From positions 571,001 to 635,000 of the forward strand of contig OZ026556.1 in the NCBI GenBank assembly GCA_964020155.1: a DNA stretch of 64,000 nucleotides, in the 5' to 3' direction. The position numbers and the translations under genes were made by a program. The stretch comes from Chondrilla cf. caribensis (lineage: Eukaryota; Porifera; Demospongiae; Chondrillida; Chondrillidae). The stretch's first letter is position 1. Each line of letters opens with the position of its first letter. Below the pieces are notes generated by a model. It saw nothing but the letters and a program-made list of their open reading frames with translations. It had not been told where the DNA came from and searched no databases. Shown one piece after another: positions 1 to 11,552 of this stretch.

Positions 1-860
1 CAACATCGCACTCACACAAGGTTCCACACCGAGCATTAAAATCCCCACAAATCACAACCAATCCCATTGAAGCAAATTTCTCGACTTGTTCAGATAAACA
101 CAAAAGCCTGTCCAACATGTCAACATCTCTACTAGACGATACCGGAGGAATGTAACAGACAGCCACAAACATAACAGCCCCATTCTTTCTACATTCTAAG
201 CGGATCCATAGCGTATCCTCAACTTCATCATCAACTATTTCCACAATCCAATCTGTGAAAATTTCATTCCTTATCAACAGTCCGACTCCACCAGAACCTC
301 TGTTAGCTTTACTATTCAGTGTATGCCGGTTATGGCCAAACCACTTGTAACCTTCAAATTGTACCACTTCATCCCCTTTCAGCCATGTTTCAGCCAAACC
401 CATTATGTCTGGCCTGAAAAACTTGATGATCTTACTCCTCATATCATTTTCCTCTACTCCTCTTTGTGCTTGCCATCCATCACGATTAGTCCAACCACAC
501 ACATTCCAAAAGGCAAATTTTAGCGAATTTAGCAGATCAACTGAATCACAATGATTAAAAGATGAAATTGACTCACTATCAGCACTACAAATACTACCCA
601 CCCCCAAGTTGGCCCCACACCTTGGCCTGCTTATCGGTCCAGAACCCTCACTATAGCCACGTCCAAAAAAGGGGACTTCTTCTGAACTTTCCAATGCTCA
701 TCTAACACCACATTATCCAAGTCTGACAACACACTTTCATCACCCTTCAACCAAAACCACCATCTAGTTCCACGATTATCCTCTCTATCCACTCTAACAA
801 CATCCACCTTCTCAGCATTCTCATATATAGAAACTAACCTTTGACCTTACTAAAAGGAAC
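1..860 (-). mobile_element. Non-LTR retrotransposon fragment (endonuclease region)
   Basis: Read on the minus strand, one frame is open from about 533 to the left edge and encodes an apurinic-type (EEP) endonuclease. In order it shows WNVCGW, the catalytic-type LAETWL, NRGSGGVGLLIRNE and VICGDFNAR, the usual motif order of the nicking endonuclease of LINE ORF2 proteins. A second open stretch upstream, about 850 to 655, contains TRWWFWLKGDE and ends in a stop; it may be the end of ORF1 or a decayed ORF2 start. The reverse transcriptase would lie beyond the left edge. The element runs to within a few bases of the start codon at 872, so the promoter or 5' UTR of the next gene may lie in element sequence. 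The family was not identified further. Confidence 0.85.
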
Positions 861-871
861 CAGTCGAAAAC

Positions 872-1894
872 ATGGCGTCCCAAGGCCATCAACCGGTCCT
901 ATACTCCAACGTAGACAACAGCCCCGCGCCTCTCAAGAGAGAATATGACGATATTAGCTCAGAAGAAGACTTTGAAGATTGTGATTCACGCCGAGTATCG
1001 TATTCAAACAAGCCGCCTCCTCTACCTCACCCTCGTCTGTCGAAGGCGAATTCTGTGCCAGGTTCCCAAGACCCTATTCGAGTCACTCAACCAGGATATC
1101 ACTCAATGATGTCTTCTCAATCTTTAAACATGACTTCGTCCATCTCCAGCAGCTACTATAACTTGGTCAATCGACCGGACATGTCCGTTATCCCTTGGTA
1201 TCATTATGGACTAACTCGCAATGCTGCGGAAGCCTTGCTTTTAACGAGTGGTCGGGATGGGAGCTACCTGATGCGGGACGCCTCGGATGGCAAGAACTGG
1301 TCCATCTCGGTGAGGAGTCACAATGCTGTACGGCATTTCCAGTTGATTTGGGACGGAAAAAGGTATAAGTTTGGTCTTGCACAGTTCACGACCATCGACG
1401 AGTTGATTCGCCACTTTGATAACCAGCCGCTCATGAGTGGCGAGTCTGGTGTTGCGGTGACCCTCCTTTACCCCTATCCGCGAAATGTCTCCGAGCCGGC
1501 TATTTACGAGCGCCCTACAGTCCACGCTGAAATGGGCCGCCTTGCTGGAGAAAGCACGTTTAACCCAGTTCTAGCCATTGGGTCAAAAGAAGGCTACCTC
1601 TACAAGATAGGTGCTATAAGGAGAAATTGGCAGAGACGGTGGTTTGTCATGTTTAAGAACGAAATTCGCTACTACAAACGCAAGGAGGATGTGAGGCCCA
1701 TAAGGATCATCAATTTGGAGGATGCCAGTGAAATCAGTGAGGCTGACATTTCTGGAAAGCCGTTTAGCATGAAACTGGTCACCCCGAAGCGCACCTTTCT
1801 CTTCCAGGCCTCGTCAGAAGGAGAAAAGACTGAATGGTTATCAATGCTAAAATGGAAGTTGGACAACATCAAGAAATCCAGCTCTGAGCTTTAG
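872..1894 (+). CDS. DAPP1-like: DAPP1/Bam32-like SH2-PH adaptor
   Basis: Single-exon gene, 340 aa. Residues about 109-205 form an SH2 domain: it opens with WYHYGLTR, has the phosphotyrosine-pocket arginine in GSYLMRD, and contains HFQLIWDG. Residues about 236-333 form a PH domain starting KEGYLYK, with the basic IRRNWQRRWF strand typical of 3-phosphoinositide binders and a C-terminal helix EKTEWLSMLKWKL. DAPP1 proteins have this order and link PI3K lipid products to tyrosine-kinase signalling at the plasma membrane. The N-terminal ~105 residues are longer than in vertebrate DAPP1 (about 280 aa in total) and hold acidic, proline-rich (KPPPLPHPR) and Ser-rich sequence, suggesting SH3-binding and phosphorylation. 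The start context (aacATGG) is good. A retrotransposon ends immediately upstream; the next gene is convergent. Confidence 0.9.
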   Translation: MASQGHQPVLYSNVDNSPAPLKREYDDISSEEDFEDCDSRRVSYSNKPPPLPHPRLSKANSVPGSQDPIRVTQPGYHSMMSSQSLNMTSSISSSYYNLVNRPDMSVIPWYHYGLTRNAAEALLLTSGRDGSYLMRDASDGKNWSISVRSHNAVRHFQLIWDGKRYKFGLAQFTTIDELIRHFDNQPLMSGESGVAVTLLYPYPRNVSEPAIYERPTVHAEMGRLAGESTFNPVLAIGSKEGYLYKIGAIRRNWQRRWFVMFKNEIRYYKRKEDVRPIRIINLEDASEISEADISGKPFSMKLVTPKRTFLFQASSEGEKTEWLSMLKWKLDNIKKSSSEL

Positions 1895-2136
1895 TGTACA
1901 TGCGTGGAGCTAATTTGCTTATGTTCAATTGTGCACGAGGTGCTGTGTAGGATGAATTGTTTCTGATTCTGTACATGTGTGTATGTGTGCATGCGTTGTG
2001 TTTGATGGTTAGACGAGTGTGAAATGCCTGGACCCAATTTGAAACTTGTTTCTACATTTAAAACTCTATTTCCGATATTGGACGATATTTTTACAGTTGA
2101 TTTACAAATAATGTATATGTAAAATGGTGACGTTAC

Positions 2137-2142
2137 AATAAA
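2137..2142 (+). terminator. Polyadenylation signal AATAAA of the SH2-PH gene
   Basis: AATAAA about 240 bases after the stop codon at 1894, followed by TG-rich sequence. It is the first canonical signal on this strand and gives a plausible 3' UTR length. Confidence 0.6.
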
Positions 2143-2589
2143 TTATGTGCTTTATTACATGTTTCAAGTTAATCTGTGACCGAGAGTGCCAATAAGTGTG
2201 ATGTGTTTACATATATGTAATATCTAAAATCAATGATAAGTGTATATGTGTCATGCACTGTATGTGTGTGTGTGTGTGTGTGTGTGATGATGATCTAAGA
2301 TGCATGTGTACTGATTGAAGCTGTATAATATTGTTTTCAATATATTATAATGTGTACAAATTTATAATCTGATATAATATTATATATATATTATATGAAC
2401 ATTGTATATGTATATTATTATATATATGCAACTACATATTATAATATTATTCCAATTATGGTAAAATGTATATAACACAAAATATGAAGCAATAAATTTG
2501 TGATATAAAAAAATAAAATTAATTACACAACAACAAATACATAATGCATTGACAAAATGATCAATGTGAATTATTTGTCAGTCATTTTA
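2143..2589. other. AT-rich interval between convergent genes
   Basis: No coding sequence seen. It holds a short (TG)n tract near 2263-2286 and very AT-rich stretches (tatata runs about 2340-2470). Both flanking genes end here. Confidence 0.7.
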
Positions 2590-2889
2590 TTAATTGTGTG
2601 ATTGAATTTCACCATTACCACCCAGAACTTCCTTGGTAGGAAATTTATCGCCACGGTACCGATAATTTCGATTAATGACGAGGAACAGCCCAGTGACTAT
2701 TACCATGGCAACTGCATATGCAAAGAACTGGTACTGCGAGGGGATGGGTATCTGAGCCACTCCGGCATCCAGGAGAGTCCCAATTGACTGGCAGAACGCC
2801 CACATGGCTGTTAGTATGTTCCTGTGGGAGTGGGTGGGCTGGAGTGTATGTGTGTGATAGCCAGGTGACATTATACAACATAACACACA

Positions 2890-2963
<74 letters not shown>

Positions 2964-2997
2964 CCACACACACACACACACACACACACAGCCACAG

Positions 2998-3039
<42 letters not shown>

Positions 3040-3065
3040 CCACAGCCACACACACACAGCCACAG

Positions 3066-3125
<60 letters not shown>

Positions 3126-3379
3126 GTATCGTGGAGATGCTTGTGAATAGGCAAACTCCAGTCCAGTGACAGCAACCAACACTTCACCAATTGTGATCAG
3201 AACATACTGAGGGAGTTGCCATGCGAGATGCACACGTCCCCTGCAGTCCTCAATAGGTGTAGTCACATACAACTGTAGCAAACCTGCAAACAGGAAGCTC
3301 ACGGCGGCAGATAACATCCCAACCAGCATCTGTGTACATTTAGACATACGTAGTGTGTTTGTGTGTATGTTTGTTTGTT

Positions 3380-3465
<86 letters not shown>

Positions 3466-3971
3466 CATGTGTGTGTGGGCAGGAAATACACATTCTCAAG
3501 GTAGGGATAATCCTTCACTGATCCCGGATACATACAGTGGAGCCTAGCCCTCTTAAATCATCCAAATTCAGGAAAACTTCACAACCAGGACACCATTCAC
3601 TGTCCCATTATATTGTAGTACTGCAGGGTATTAAATGACCCTTGAATTAAGACACCTTTTGTACTGAGGTCGTCAAAATAATATGTCAGGTGTAGTACAA
3701 TAGCACATTAAAATTAATAACATCTGAATAGAGGAAACCTCTGTAATGTGGACATTATTATGGTTCCAAAGTGTTTTTTTGAAAGGACGTTCCGCTGTGT
3801 GCGTGTGCATACCTTGTGCAGTGCTTTTACTTTTATGTTCATTGCTTTCTCCAGGTGAGGTATGATGACGTACTCCAGTAGTGGGATGATGAGGATGATC
3901 ATGAAGTCATTGAGGCTTGGCATTGCATCTGTATACATAGCGGTATGGATAAACATGATCACTCCAGAAAT

Positions 3972-4039
<68 letters not shown>

Positions 4040-5310
4040 TGTGTGTGTGTGTGTGCGTGTGTGTAACTGTAGTGTTGGCATACACAAGCATGTGTACCAC
4101 CCCCACCACCACACACACATACACACACTTGTGGCGCATGTAAGTTAGCATGCACAGCACATGTCCGTCCTCGCACCTGGAGGTACCTCCACTGATCCCA
4201 AGTAGCAGTCCAGGTCCAGACCTTGGGCTACCCACGTTGAGTTTTGCTGGAACATTAAAGCCCAAAATACAGTAATTGGCAAGAATACACCAAGAATGGG
4301 TAGAACAGCTCTCAAGAAAGCTGTAGCCTTCACTCTCCATGTTTCTTGTCTAGCAGTGGTTGTCTTCTCTGCTGGGAGCAAAGACTGTGTTTCTCCTTCA
4401 ATATCTCGCGGCTGAGAGCAACAGCTCCGACAACACCTCGGACACTCGGGCTTCTTCATAACATAGAAACAGGTCCCAAACCACAACCACACTGTTGACA
4501 ACACAGATATACCTACAAAGGAGATGAAACCAAAACAGCGATACACGGATATTATACACAGCATACACCAGTGTAATGAAAACAAACCCTCCAATTTTGC
4601 AGGTACGTATGTAAGACAGTTGAAATATTTGCCATGGAGCATACAACAGCCATGGAGCATACAACAGCCATGGAGCACACGTAAACCATAGAAACACAAC
4701 TCCATTTGTATACAACAGACCTTGAGCACTAAATTAACCACCCCTCGCATATTGGTGGAGAGGGGCACCCACTAAATTAACCACCCTGTGTATATTGGTG
4801 GAGGGGGCACCCAGTAAATTAACCACCCCGTGTATATTGGTGGAGAGGGGCACCCAGTAAAATAACCACCCTGTGTATATTGGTGGAGAGGGGCACCCAG
4901 TAAAATAACCACCCTGTGTATATTGGTGGAGGGGGCACCCAGTAAATTAACCACCTCTCCCATATGCAGTGGTTAATTATTGGACGGTGCTCAACAGAGT
5001 AACCCCTTGTCAGATATACAGACATATTGTTGTATACATATAACACACTAGTTGGTTGATGACCTGTGGACATGGTCAGACCTGTTGGTATGTAGCTGAC
5101 CTGATAGTGTGCACAAGGTGTAGACGAATCCTATGGTTTCCCTCAATACAGGCATGACTCCTTCACCAATGACATTACCAACATTCAACCAGAGGTAGAA
5201 CCAGGAGAAAGATCTCTCCTTCGCTTTAGCCTGGAGGAAGAAATTTGGTGTACCATCGACTGGCTGTATGAGTAGTAGCTAATTAATTACATATGTGTGA
5301 ATGTACATAT

Positions 5311-5406
<96 letters not shown>

Positions 5407-7173
5407 GTTCTGGACTATCTGAGAACTGATCACCAACAAATACACTCTGTATACTGTTGACATGTCCGTAGCTAAGAGAGTACACCTGAACAAAGAAAAA
5501 CTCAAAAAACTAAATGAATGTACCATTACCTCATTCCAATGGCATCAAACAGAGGCAAGTTTCACCACTCTTGTGTGCCACAGTGCATGTGCATGCAGTA
5601 TGTACTGCTCTGTGTACTGTACCATCCATGTACATGCAGTATGTACTGCTCTGTGTACTGTACCATACATGTACATGCAGTATGTACTGCTCTGTGTACT
5701 GTACCATACATGTACATGCAGTATGTACTGCTCTGTGTACTGTACCATACATGTACATGCAGTATGTACTGCTCTGTGTACTGCACCATAATGTACATGC
5801 AGTATGTACTGCTCTGTGTACTGTACCATACATGCACATGCAGTATGTACTGCTCTGTGTACTGCACCATAATGTACATGCAGTATGTACTGCTCTGTGT
5901 ACTGTACCATACATGCACATGCAGTATGTACTGCTCTGTGTACTGCACCATCCATGTACATGCAGTATGTACTGCTCTGTGTACTGTACCATACATGTAC
6001 ATGCAGTATGTACTGCTCTGTGTACTGTACCATCCATGTACATGCAGTATGTACTGCTCTGTGTACTGCACCATAATGTACATGCAGTATGTACTGCTCT
6101 GTGTACTGCACCATACAAAGTGCATGACAGCACACTCACCACGAGGCCCGCTATGGCCAGCGCCATGTTGACCACTGGGAGTAGGTGTATGTTCCAGTTC
6201 TGTAGAACAGTGTGTTCCCTCAGTGCCTGACAACGATCCGGGTACGGTGATAACAGAGACGTGTTTGAGGAGTTATTGTCATGGTAACAACAAGACGGCT
6301 CCTCCAACGTGTATTGCCATGACGAGAGAAGCACCACACAAAGAGATAGCGTACAAAAGATGTTTCCGAGGACTTGAATGGCAAAGTTGCCTAAAATGAC
6401 GAAACCAAAAGGTACACTCTTGTGAGGACTGTATATCTAAACCATCAGAAGTAGTACGGTCAGTGTACTTATGTATGTGTTCGGTATGAATATGGTCAAG
6501 ACAGGAATCTAACAACAGCTCCGTACAGTGTGATGATCCAAAGAGAAGGTGTGTATGTACAGCAAGACCTTTACAAGTGTACACACATGTGCAGACATGT
6601 ACACACATGCGTACATAACCACAACCAACCACCCAAGATACACAAACAGAGAGAGAGAGAGTCACGTCCACAGATAACAATGACTGCATTATAATGTGTT
6701 CTTGCATTTTAATATTGAGAGACATCACGGTTTTTGAATACAAAGAATACCATGCCTATACCAACAGAAGCTAATTATCAAAGAAATCCACGCTCACCAA
6801 TCAGCTTATCAGCGAGACAACCTGCAGTCAGAGCACATATTTGAGTTATAGCAAGGTACACGTTGGTGCTGGATGTGGCAAGGTCTTTCGGATTGCTGTC
6901 ACACACGTACAAGAATCGAGTGAAGTAGACCTCCAAAACTGACGTCAGTCCTACATACGTGGCACTATTGAAAACGAGAATACAGCAGATACTGAGATAG
7001 AATCCAGATTAGCTGAAAAATAGCTCAAATAAGTGTCCGAGGAAGTGCTGTAGCTACCTTTGACCTAGAGCATTCCCCATGATAAAGATTAGCGCCTTCC
7101 AAGGGTATGCATTTCTTTTCTTCCTGCATTTGAAACAGTTTTTCTTGGTCGATTCGTCTTTGCACGCGGCCAT
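2590..7173 (-). CDS. SLC15-like: SLC15/POT-family proton-coupled transporter
   Basis: Nine exons on the minus strand: 7173-7058, 6991-6798, 6390-6140, 5485-5405, 5278-5101, 4512-4177, 3961-3813, 3329-3124 and 2821-2590. They sum to 1743 nt with no frame break, giving 580 aa, the usual size of SLC15A3/A4-type carriers. Family signatures are FVGDQF (about 203-208), matching the POT FGxDQF motif, and GEVLVAVTGLEFAYSQ (about 483-498), the GLEFAYSQ signature. Other exons supply multiple membrane segments (FNSATYVGLTSVLEVYF, WFYLWLNVGNVIGEG, LPILGVFLPITVFWALM, YAVAMVIVTGLFLVI). Family members carry di- and tripeptides or histidine with protons across plasma or endolysosomal membranes; the substrate cannot be told here. 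The N-terminus is basic and Cys-rich. The exon 6 donor at 4177 is chosen because the stronger-looking site at 4187 would run into a stop. Introns are full of repeats. Confidence 0.87.
2892..3123. repeat. Interrupted (CA)n microsatellite at a 5' splice site
   Basis: About 230 bp of CA dinucleotides broken by CAGCCA units. On the coding (minus) strand it is (TG)n and starts right at the donor of transporter exon 8 (exon end 3124). Confidence 0.95.
3362..3470. repeat. (TG)n microsatellite
   Basis: TG tract preceded by a few TTTG units in transporter intron 7; it is (CA)n on the coding strand, about 35 bases from the 3' splice site at 3329. Confidence 0.95.
3971..4064. repeat. (TG)n microsatellite next to a 3' splice site
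   Basis: About 90 bp of TG. On the coding strand it is (CA)n ending about ten bases before transporter exon 7 (first base 3961), where a polypyrimidine tract would be expected. Confidence 0.95.
4735..4955. repeat. 43-bp minisatellite in transporter intron 5
   Basis: About five direct copies of a 43-bp unit that includes gtgtatattggtggag and gggcacccagtaaat. A shorter 17-bp repeat (catggagcatacaacag) occurs nearby at about 4632-4680. Confidence 0.9.
5311..5404. repeat. (CA)n microsatellite abutting a 5' splice site
   Basis: Uninterrupted CA tract of about 94 bp. Read on the coding strand it is the GTGTGT donor itself extended into the intron after exon 4 (exon end 5405). Confidence 0.95.
5583..6116. 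repeat. 41-bp minisatellite in transporter intron 3
   Basis: About 13 direct copies of a unit near 41 bp (shorter variants 39 bp) built from acatgtacatgcagtatg and tactgctctgtgtactg. It produces long spurious open frames on both strands. It lies wholly in the intron between exons 3 and 4. Confidence 0.95.
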
Positions 7174-7339
7174 TTTTGGTGAGCGTTTATTGAGAACAAA
7201 ATTAATAGGCGCCCATGTGCCCCACCCACAAGACTTTTAGTTTCCTTTGATCCGAGTCCATAGCTGCACTATAGCAGATACTTAGCCTTGAGTATCGATT
7301 CCAGATTATATCAGTCTAGTTCAGTGTAGACTATATTTT
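7174..7339. promoter_or_regulatory. Bidirectional promoter interval (166 bp)
   Basis: The transporter start codon (7173, minus) and the zinc-finger start codon (7340, plus) are only 166 bp apart and divergent, so both promoters must lie here or overlap the first exons. No clear TATA box was seen for either direction. The promoter role is inferred from layout. Confidence 0.55.
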
Positions 7340-9014
7340 ATGGAGGAACGAGAAGAGCTACTTTCCTTACAGCAGCGAACCGCGGGTTATATCGCCCAAG
7401 GAGAATGCGAGGATGTGATCAACGAAGAAAGCTCAGATGAGTGCTCCGAAGAAGAGGAGATTATCCCCCTATCCTGTCCCAACCGTGGTTGTAAGTTCAC
7501 AATCGATAGTGTCTCGGAGTCTAAGAAGATGGACGCCCACAGGGAGAACTGTGTACACCAGGTGCATATTCGAAACATTGTTGTCAACCTGTGCATAGCC
7601 ACTGCTTGAAGCATACTCTCCTGTATGTATGAAAGACACTCGTGCATGCATGTGGTATATATGCACATGCTAGTATGTTATAATCTCTGGACAAGATAGT
7701 GTATCACCGATGAAACTAATCTATCAAGCTGATACCCTCCTGTTGATGTGGTTTGAAGTAGGTTCGACTAAAATGAAACTTCTTGCTTCTTCTTGGCCTG
7801 GTCCAATCTTCTTGTAAAGACTGTGAGTTGCTTGCTATTGCCTAAACACAAGTAGACTCAGATATTCAATCGTGGTGTTTATATATACCTCCAGCTGTAC
7901 ATTTGGGTCATTTGAATAAGATGGCATGAAGAAATAAGGACAATCCCTCTACATTATATGTGTGATTATAATTGATTCTCTAATTACCACAAGTTGTGTT
8001 AATCTCCAACAAATTACTGTCATGACCATTCCTCTTCATTTGGACATTTTTGTATACAGTTGGAGGTGTGTCCTGGGTGTGGCCTAAAAGTGAAAAAGAA
8101 GGACTTTGTTGTGCACAACATTGTGAAGAGGTGCTCTGAAAAAGTTCAGAAGCGAAGGCGAGTACAGAGTGCCCGACAGCTCTCCGCTAATCTGAGACAA
8201 CATCGCATCCAGATCAAACTAGAACGCCATGTGTCGGAGCAGGATGAGAGACAGCTGATCAGGGCTCACCAGGAGCAGCAGAAGATGGAGTTGCCTCAGA
8301 GGAGGAGGATCCAGAGTGCCCAACCGAGGTTGATGAGCACGGCTGTTGAGGCTCGCATGAGCAGTGCGGTTACTAGGAGCGAGGTGAGCAGGTATTCCCG
8401 GAACCTCATGAGTGCTGTTGACTCCTGCCGCACATGCACCACCAAGTTCACTCCAGCCAAGACGGTCACCTTCCGAAGAGACTCGTTCAGCAAGGTAGAT
8501 GCATTGTTGTAGTTGATATGTTCTTTGTTCAGAGACTATGTATAGCAGTTATGTGCAAAGTATGTGTAAGTTTCAGCACAAACGCAATACAAATATACAC
8601 ATGCAAACAGACATGCAAAGTGCATGCCATACAATATGAATGCCACCTATTTATTAATTTTGTATAATTTATTACCATTTCCATCCAATATATCTACGGC
8701 TTCTCTTCACTCGGGAATACAAAGCCAGTGAGTGCATGTACTTCGGATAAAACATGTAAAATGTTGCATAGTGCATGTACTGTGGACCATGCATGTAGAA
8801 TGTGACATATAATATTATCCATGTACTGTAGTAATTATTAATTCCTGATAATTGGAGTTAACAAGTATAGCATCTTAACAGGATGTGAACACAGCATGTG
8901 TTGATGTCTGTGGAATGTACTTACCCCTCCCTCCCCCCTTAGTGCAACCACTGTGACAATTGGAGGAGGGTCAGTGGAAGAGTGGCTCAATCACGGACAA
9001 CTAATCTTTTCTAA
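7340..9014 (+). CDS. Protein with TRAF-type zinc fingers and a C-terminal CxxC pair
   Basis: Three exons, 7340-7561, 8060-8494 and 8943-9014, give 242 aa in frame with phase-0 junctions. An acidic N-terminus (ESSDECSEEEE) is followed by two Cys-His fingers. The first is CPNRGC, then 14 residues, then HRENC. The second is CPGCG, then 11 residues, then HNIVKRC. The spacing matches TRAF-type zinc fingers. The middle is a basic, charged, probably helical region (KVQKRRRVQSARQ, LIRAHQEQQ) with two related RR(R)IQSA/RRVQSA motifs. Exon 2 ends with CRTC and exon 3 begins with CNHC, so splicing creates a CxxC-x19-CxxC pair, which supports the third exon. Reading through the exon 2 donor would instead end the protein after SKVDALL. 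No named orthologue is recognised; function unknown, possibly an adaptor or ubiquitin-pathway protein. Confidence 0.72.
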
Positions 9015-9368
9015 TGGATCTCCAATGACAGCTGATCATCTTTGGTAGTTTGCATTTGATCAATATACAATGCCCTTGCACTCCTACTTCAGATGTGTCA
9101 AGCTTGTCTCTACGTTTTTCTACTTTTATATGCATGTCTTTGTAACTTCAATGCATGCTTTCAGCCTTTGAATGATACTTGAAGTTGACAGTGTTTTATA
9201 ATCATGTGTGTATTATACGTCTTGACTAATTTGAACATCATTTTCATTATTTTTTTCTACTAAAAATGGCTCTATTAAATAATTCTACCGTTTCAAATAT
9301 GCGCGCTGTGTTTGGTTTCAAGTTTTACATTTGAAGTTGGTTTCGGATTTTTCTCTTCGCTCGAAAAA
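9015..9368. other. Intergenic interval before the DRG2 gene
   Basis: 354 bp, AT-rich, no coding sequence seen. It must hold the 3' end of the zinc-finger gene and the promoter of the GTPase gene; no clear TATA box was seen. Confidence 0.6.
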
Positions 9369-11012
9369 ATGGGGATTTTGGAGAAAATACAAGAAATTGA
9401 GCAGGAGATAGCGAGAACTCAGAAAAATAAAGGTAACTGTGAAGAATTCCACTAATATACATAAATATATCGATATATCATCCTCGAGTTGTCTCATTAA
9501 AATGCGGATAGTGTTAGCTAGTCTCACTATAGTACCAAGGTTATGTTATATACACTGTGAATTAGCTATAGCAGTTATGCGTATCGTATGGTGGATGTAG
9601 CTACTGAGTACCATCTCGGTCTGCTGAAGGCCAAACTCGCTCGCTATCGATCCCAGCTTCTGGAAACTCCCAAGTCATCTGGACAAAAGGTGGGTCAATT
9701 GCCTCTGCCAGCAGGAACTTTCTTGGTGTTTCATGTTGGAATTTCAGATACCTCCTGCATGACCACATCATCCGTGTTGTATGACTGTGTTCTGCTATGA
9801 AAGTGTATGTAGATGTACATTTGCATAAGTATAATTACCTTCCTCTATATCGAGTGTTTGTCTGTATGGAGTTGTCTGTATTACTTGCATAAAGATGTAT
9901 AAACACTGGATGTATAGAAAAAACCCAGCTATACTTGTACCAATATGCATTATGATTGGTGCATGTGATAGTCACATGTTTTCTGGACCATATGTTTTGA
10001 AGTTAATGGTGTGTGTGTGTGTTCTCAAGGGAGAGGGCTTCGATGTCATGAAGTCAGGTGATGCAAGGGTGGCACTGGTTGGTTTCCCGTCAGTTGGAAA
10101 GGTTTGTGAACTTGCCGCTGCTGTGCTGAGACCACCTGTTCGAACTGGGCAATGGTTGCATGTGGACTAATCTCCCTCATCCCTCTCTCACAGTCTACGC
10201 TGTTGAACAGCATAACAGCAACACACAGTGAAACAGCATCTTATGAATTTACAACACTAACATGTATTCCTGGGGTTGTCCAGGTGAGTTGTAGATTTGA
10301 ATCATTACAACTCAACATTGCCCGTTACCCAGTGCAGTAGCAATATGAATATAATATATATACAAAATGACTATGATGATGTAGACATTATAACATTCAG
10401 GACTTGTCACCAAGGATTTATTTCTTAACCCACAGTACAAGGACGCCAGTATCCAACTGTTGGACCTTCCGGGGATAATCGAAGGAGCATCTGAAGGGAA
10501 GGGAAAGGGACGACAGGTCATCGCAGTAGCACGAACAGCTGACCTGGTGCTAATGATGCTGGATGCCACCAAGGGAGACATTCAGAGGTGAGTACACATG
10601 TTTTTGTAAGGTTTGACCTCCGCGGCACCTGGGTATGGTTTCCTCCCAGCACCTTTGCCGTTCTCCCCTAAATTTCCCTCTTCCGAATAATGTTGCTTGA
10701 GGTGTTGACACTTGAGCAAGGGTCACTGAAGCTACAACACCAACTATTGCTGAGATCTAGGGTTCTTTGTCTCCCTCGACTAGCATGTGGTTTGACACTC
10801 ATGTGGTCTCTGTTTGTAGAAACCTGTTACAAGTGGAGCTTGAAGCAATGGGGATCAGACTGAACAAGAGACCACCAAATGTTTATTTCAAGGTCTGCAT
10901 CTGTGTCCATGTCTGTCTGTCTGCCTGCCTGCTTGTGTGTGTACCTGTGTCTGTGTATGCGTCCATGTATGTCTATCTACTTGCCTGTCTCTCTCTCTCT
11001 GTGCATGTGTGC

Positions 11013-11080
<68 letters not shown>

Positions 11081-11482
11081 AAGAACACTAATGCACTCAC
11101 ACATGCAGTACAAGGATAAGGATTATGCCACTCCATTCTACAATGCTTAGAGAAAGAAAGGGGGTGGCTTGTCTATAAACTCTCTTGTCAAGTTGACGAA
11201 GATTGATGAAAAAATGGTCCAAATGTTGCTACATGACTACAGTATCCTCCAATGGCACTGGAAATTGTGTGACCTTTTCACTGCTCAAGTGACCTGTGAT
11301 TGTGCACTTCATTGGTATTGCTGAACCGTGTTGTTGACACACTTAACTGACACTCAGAAATATTCAATGCTGATATTATCTTTAGGGAAGACTGTACTCC
11401 AGGTGTGTGATTTGTGTGTGATTTGCGTATGATTTGTGTGTGATTTGTGTGTGATTTGTGTGTGTGTGATTTGTGTGTGATT

Positions 11483-11552
<70 letters not shown>

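Noticed and set aside
4177..4187. Alternative donor at 4187 for transporter exon 6
   Set aside because: It looks like a good site, but joining it to exon 7 gives an immediate TGA; the donor at 4177 keeps the 580-residue frame.
5583..6116. CRISPR-like or regulatory array
   Set aside because: Units are contiguous with no unique spacers, in an animal intron; it is an ordinary minisatellite.
5514..6337. Overlapping frames of 200-270 codons on both strands in the transporter intron 3 region
   Set aside because: They are the 41-bp minisatellite read in six frames; only 6140-6390 on the minus strand is a real exon.
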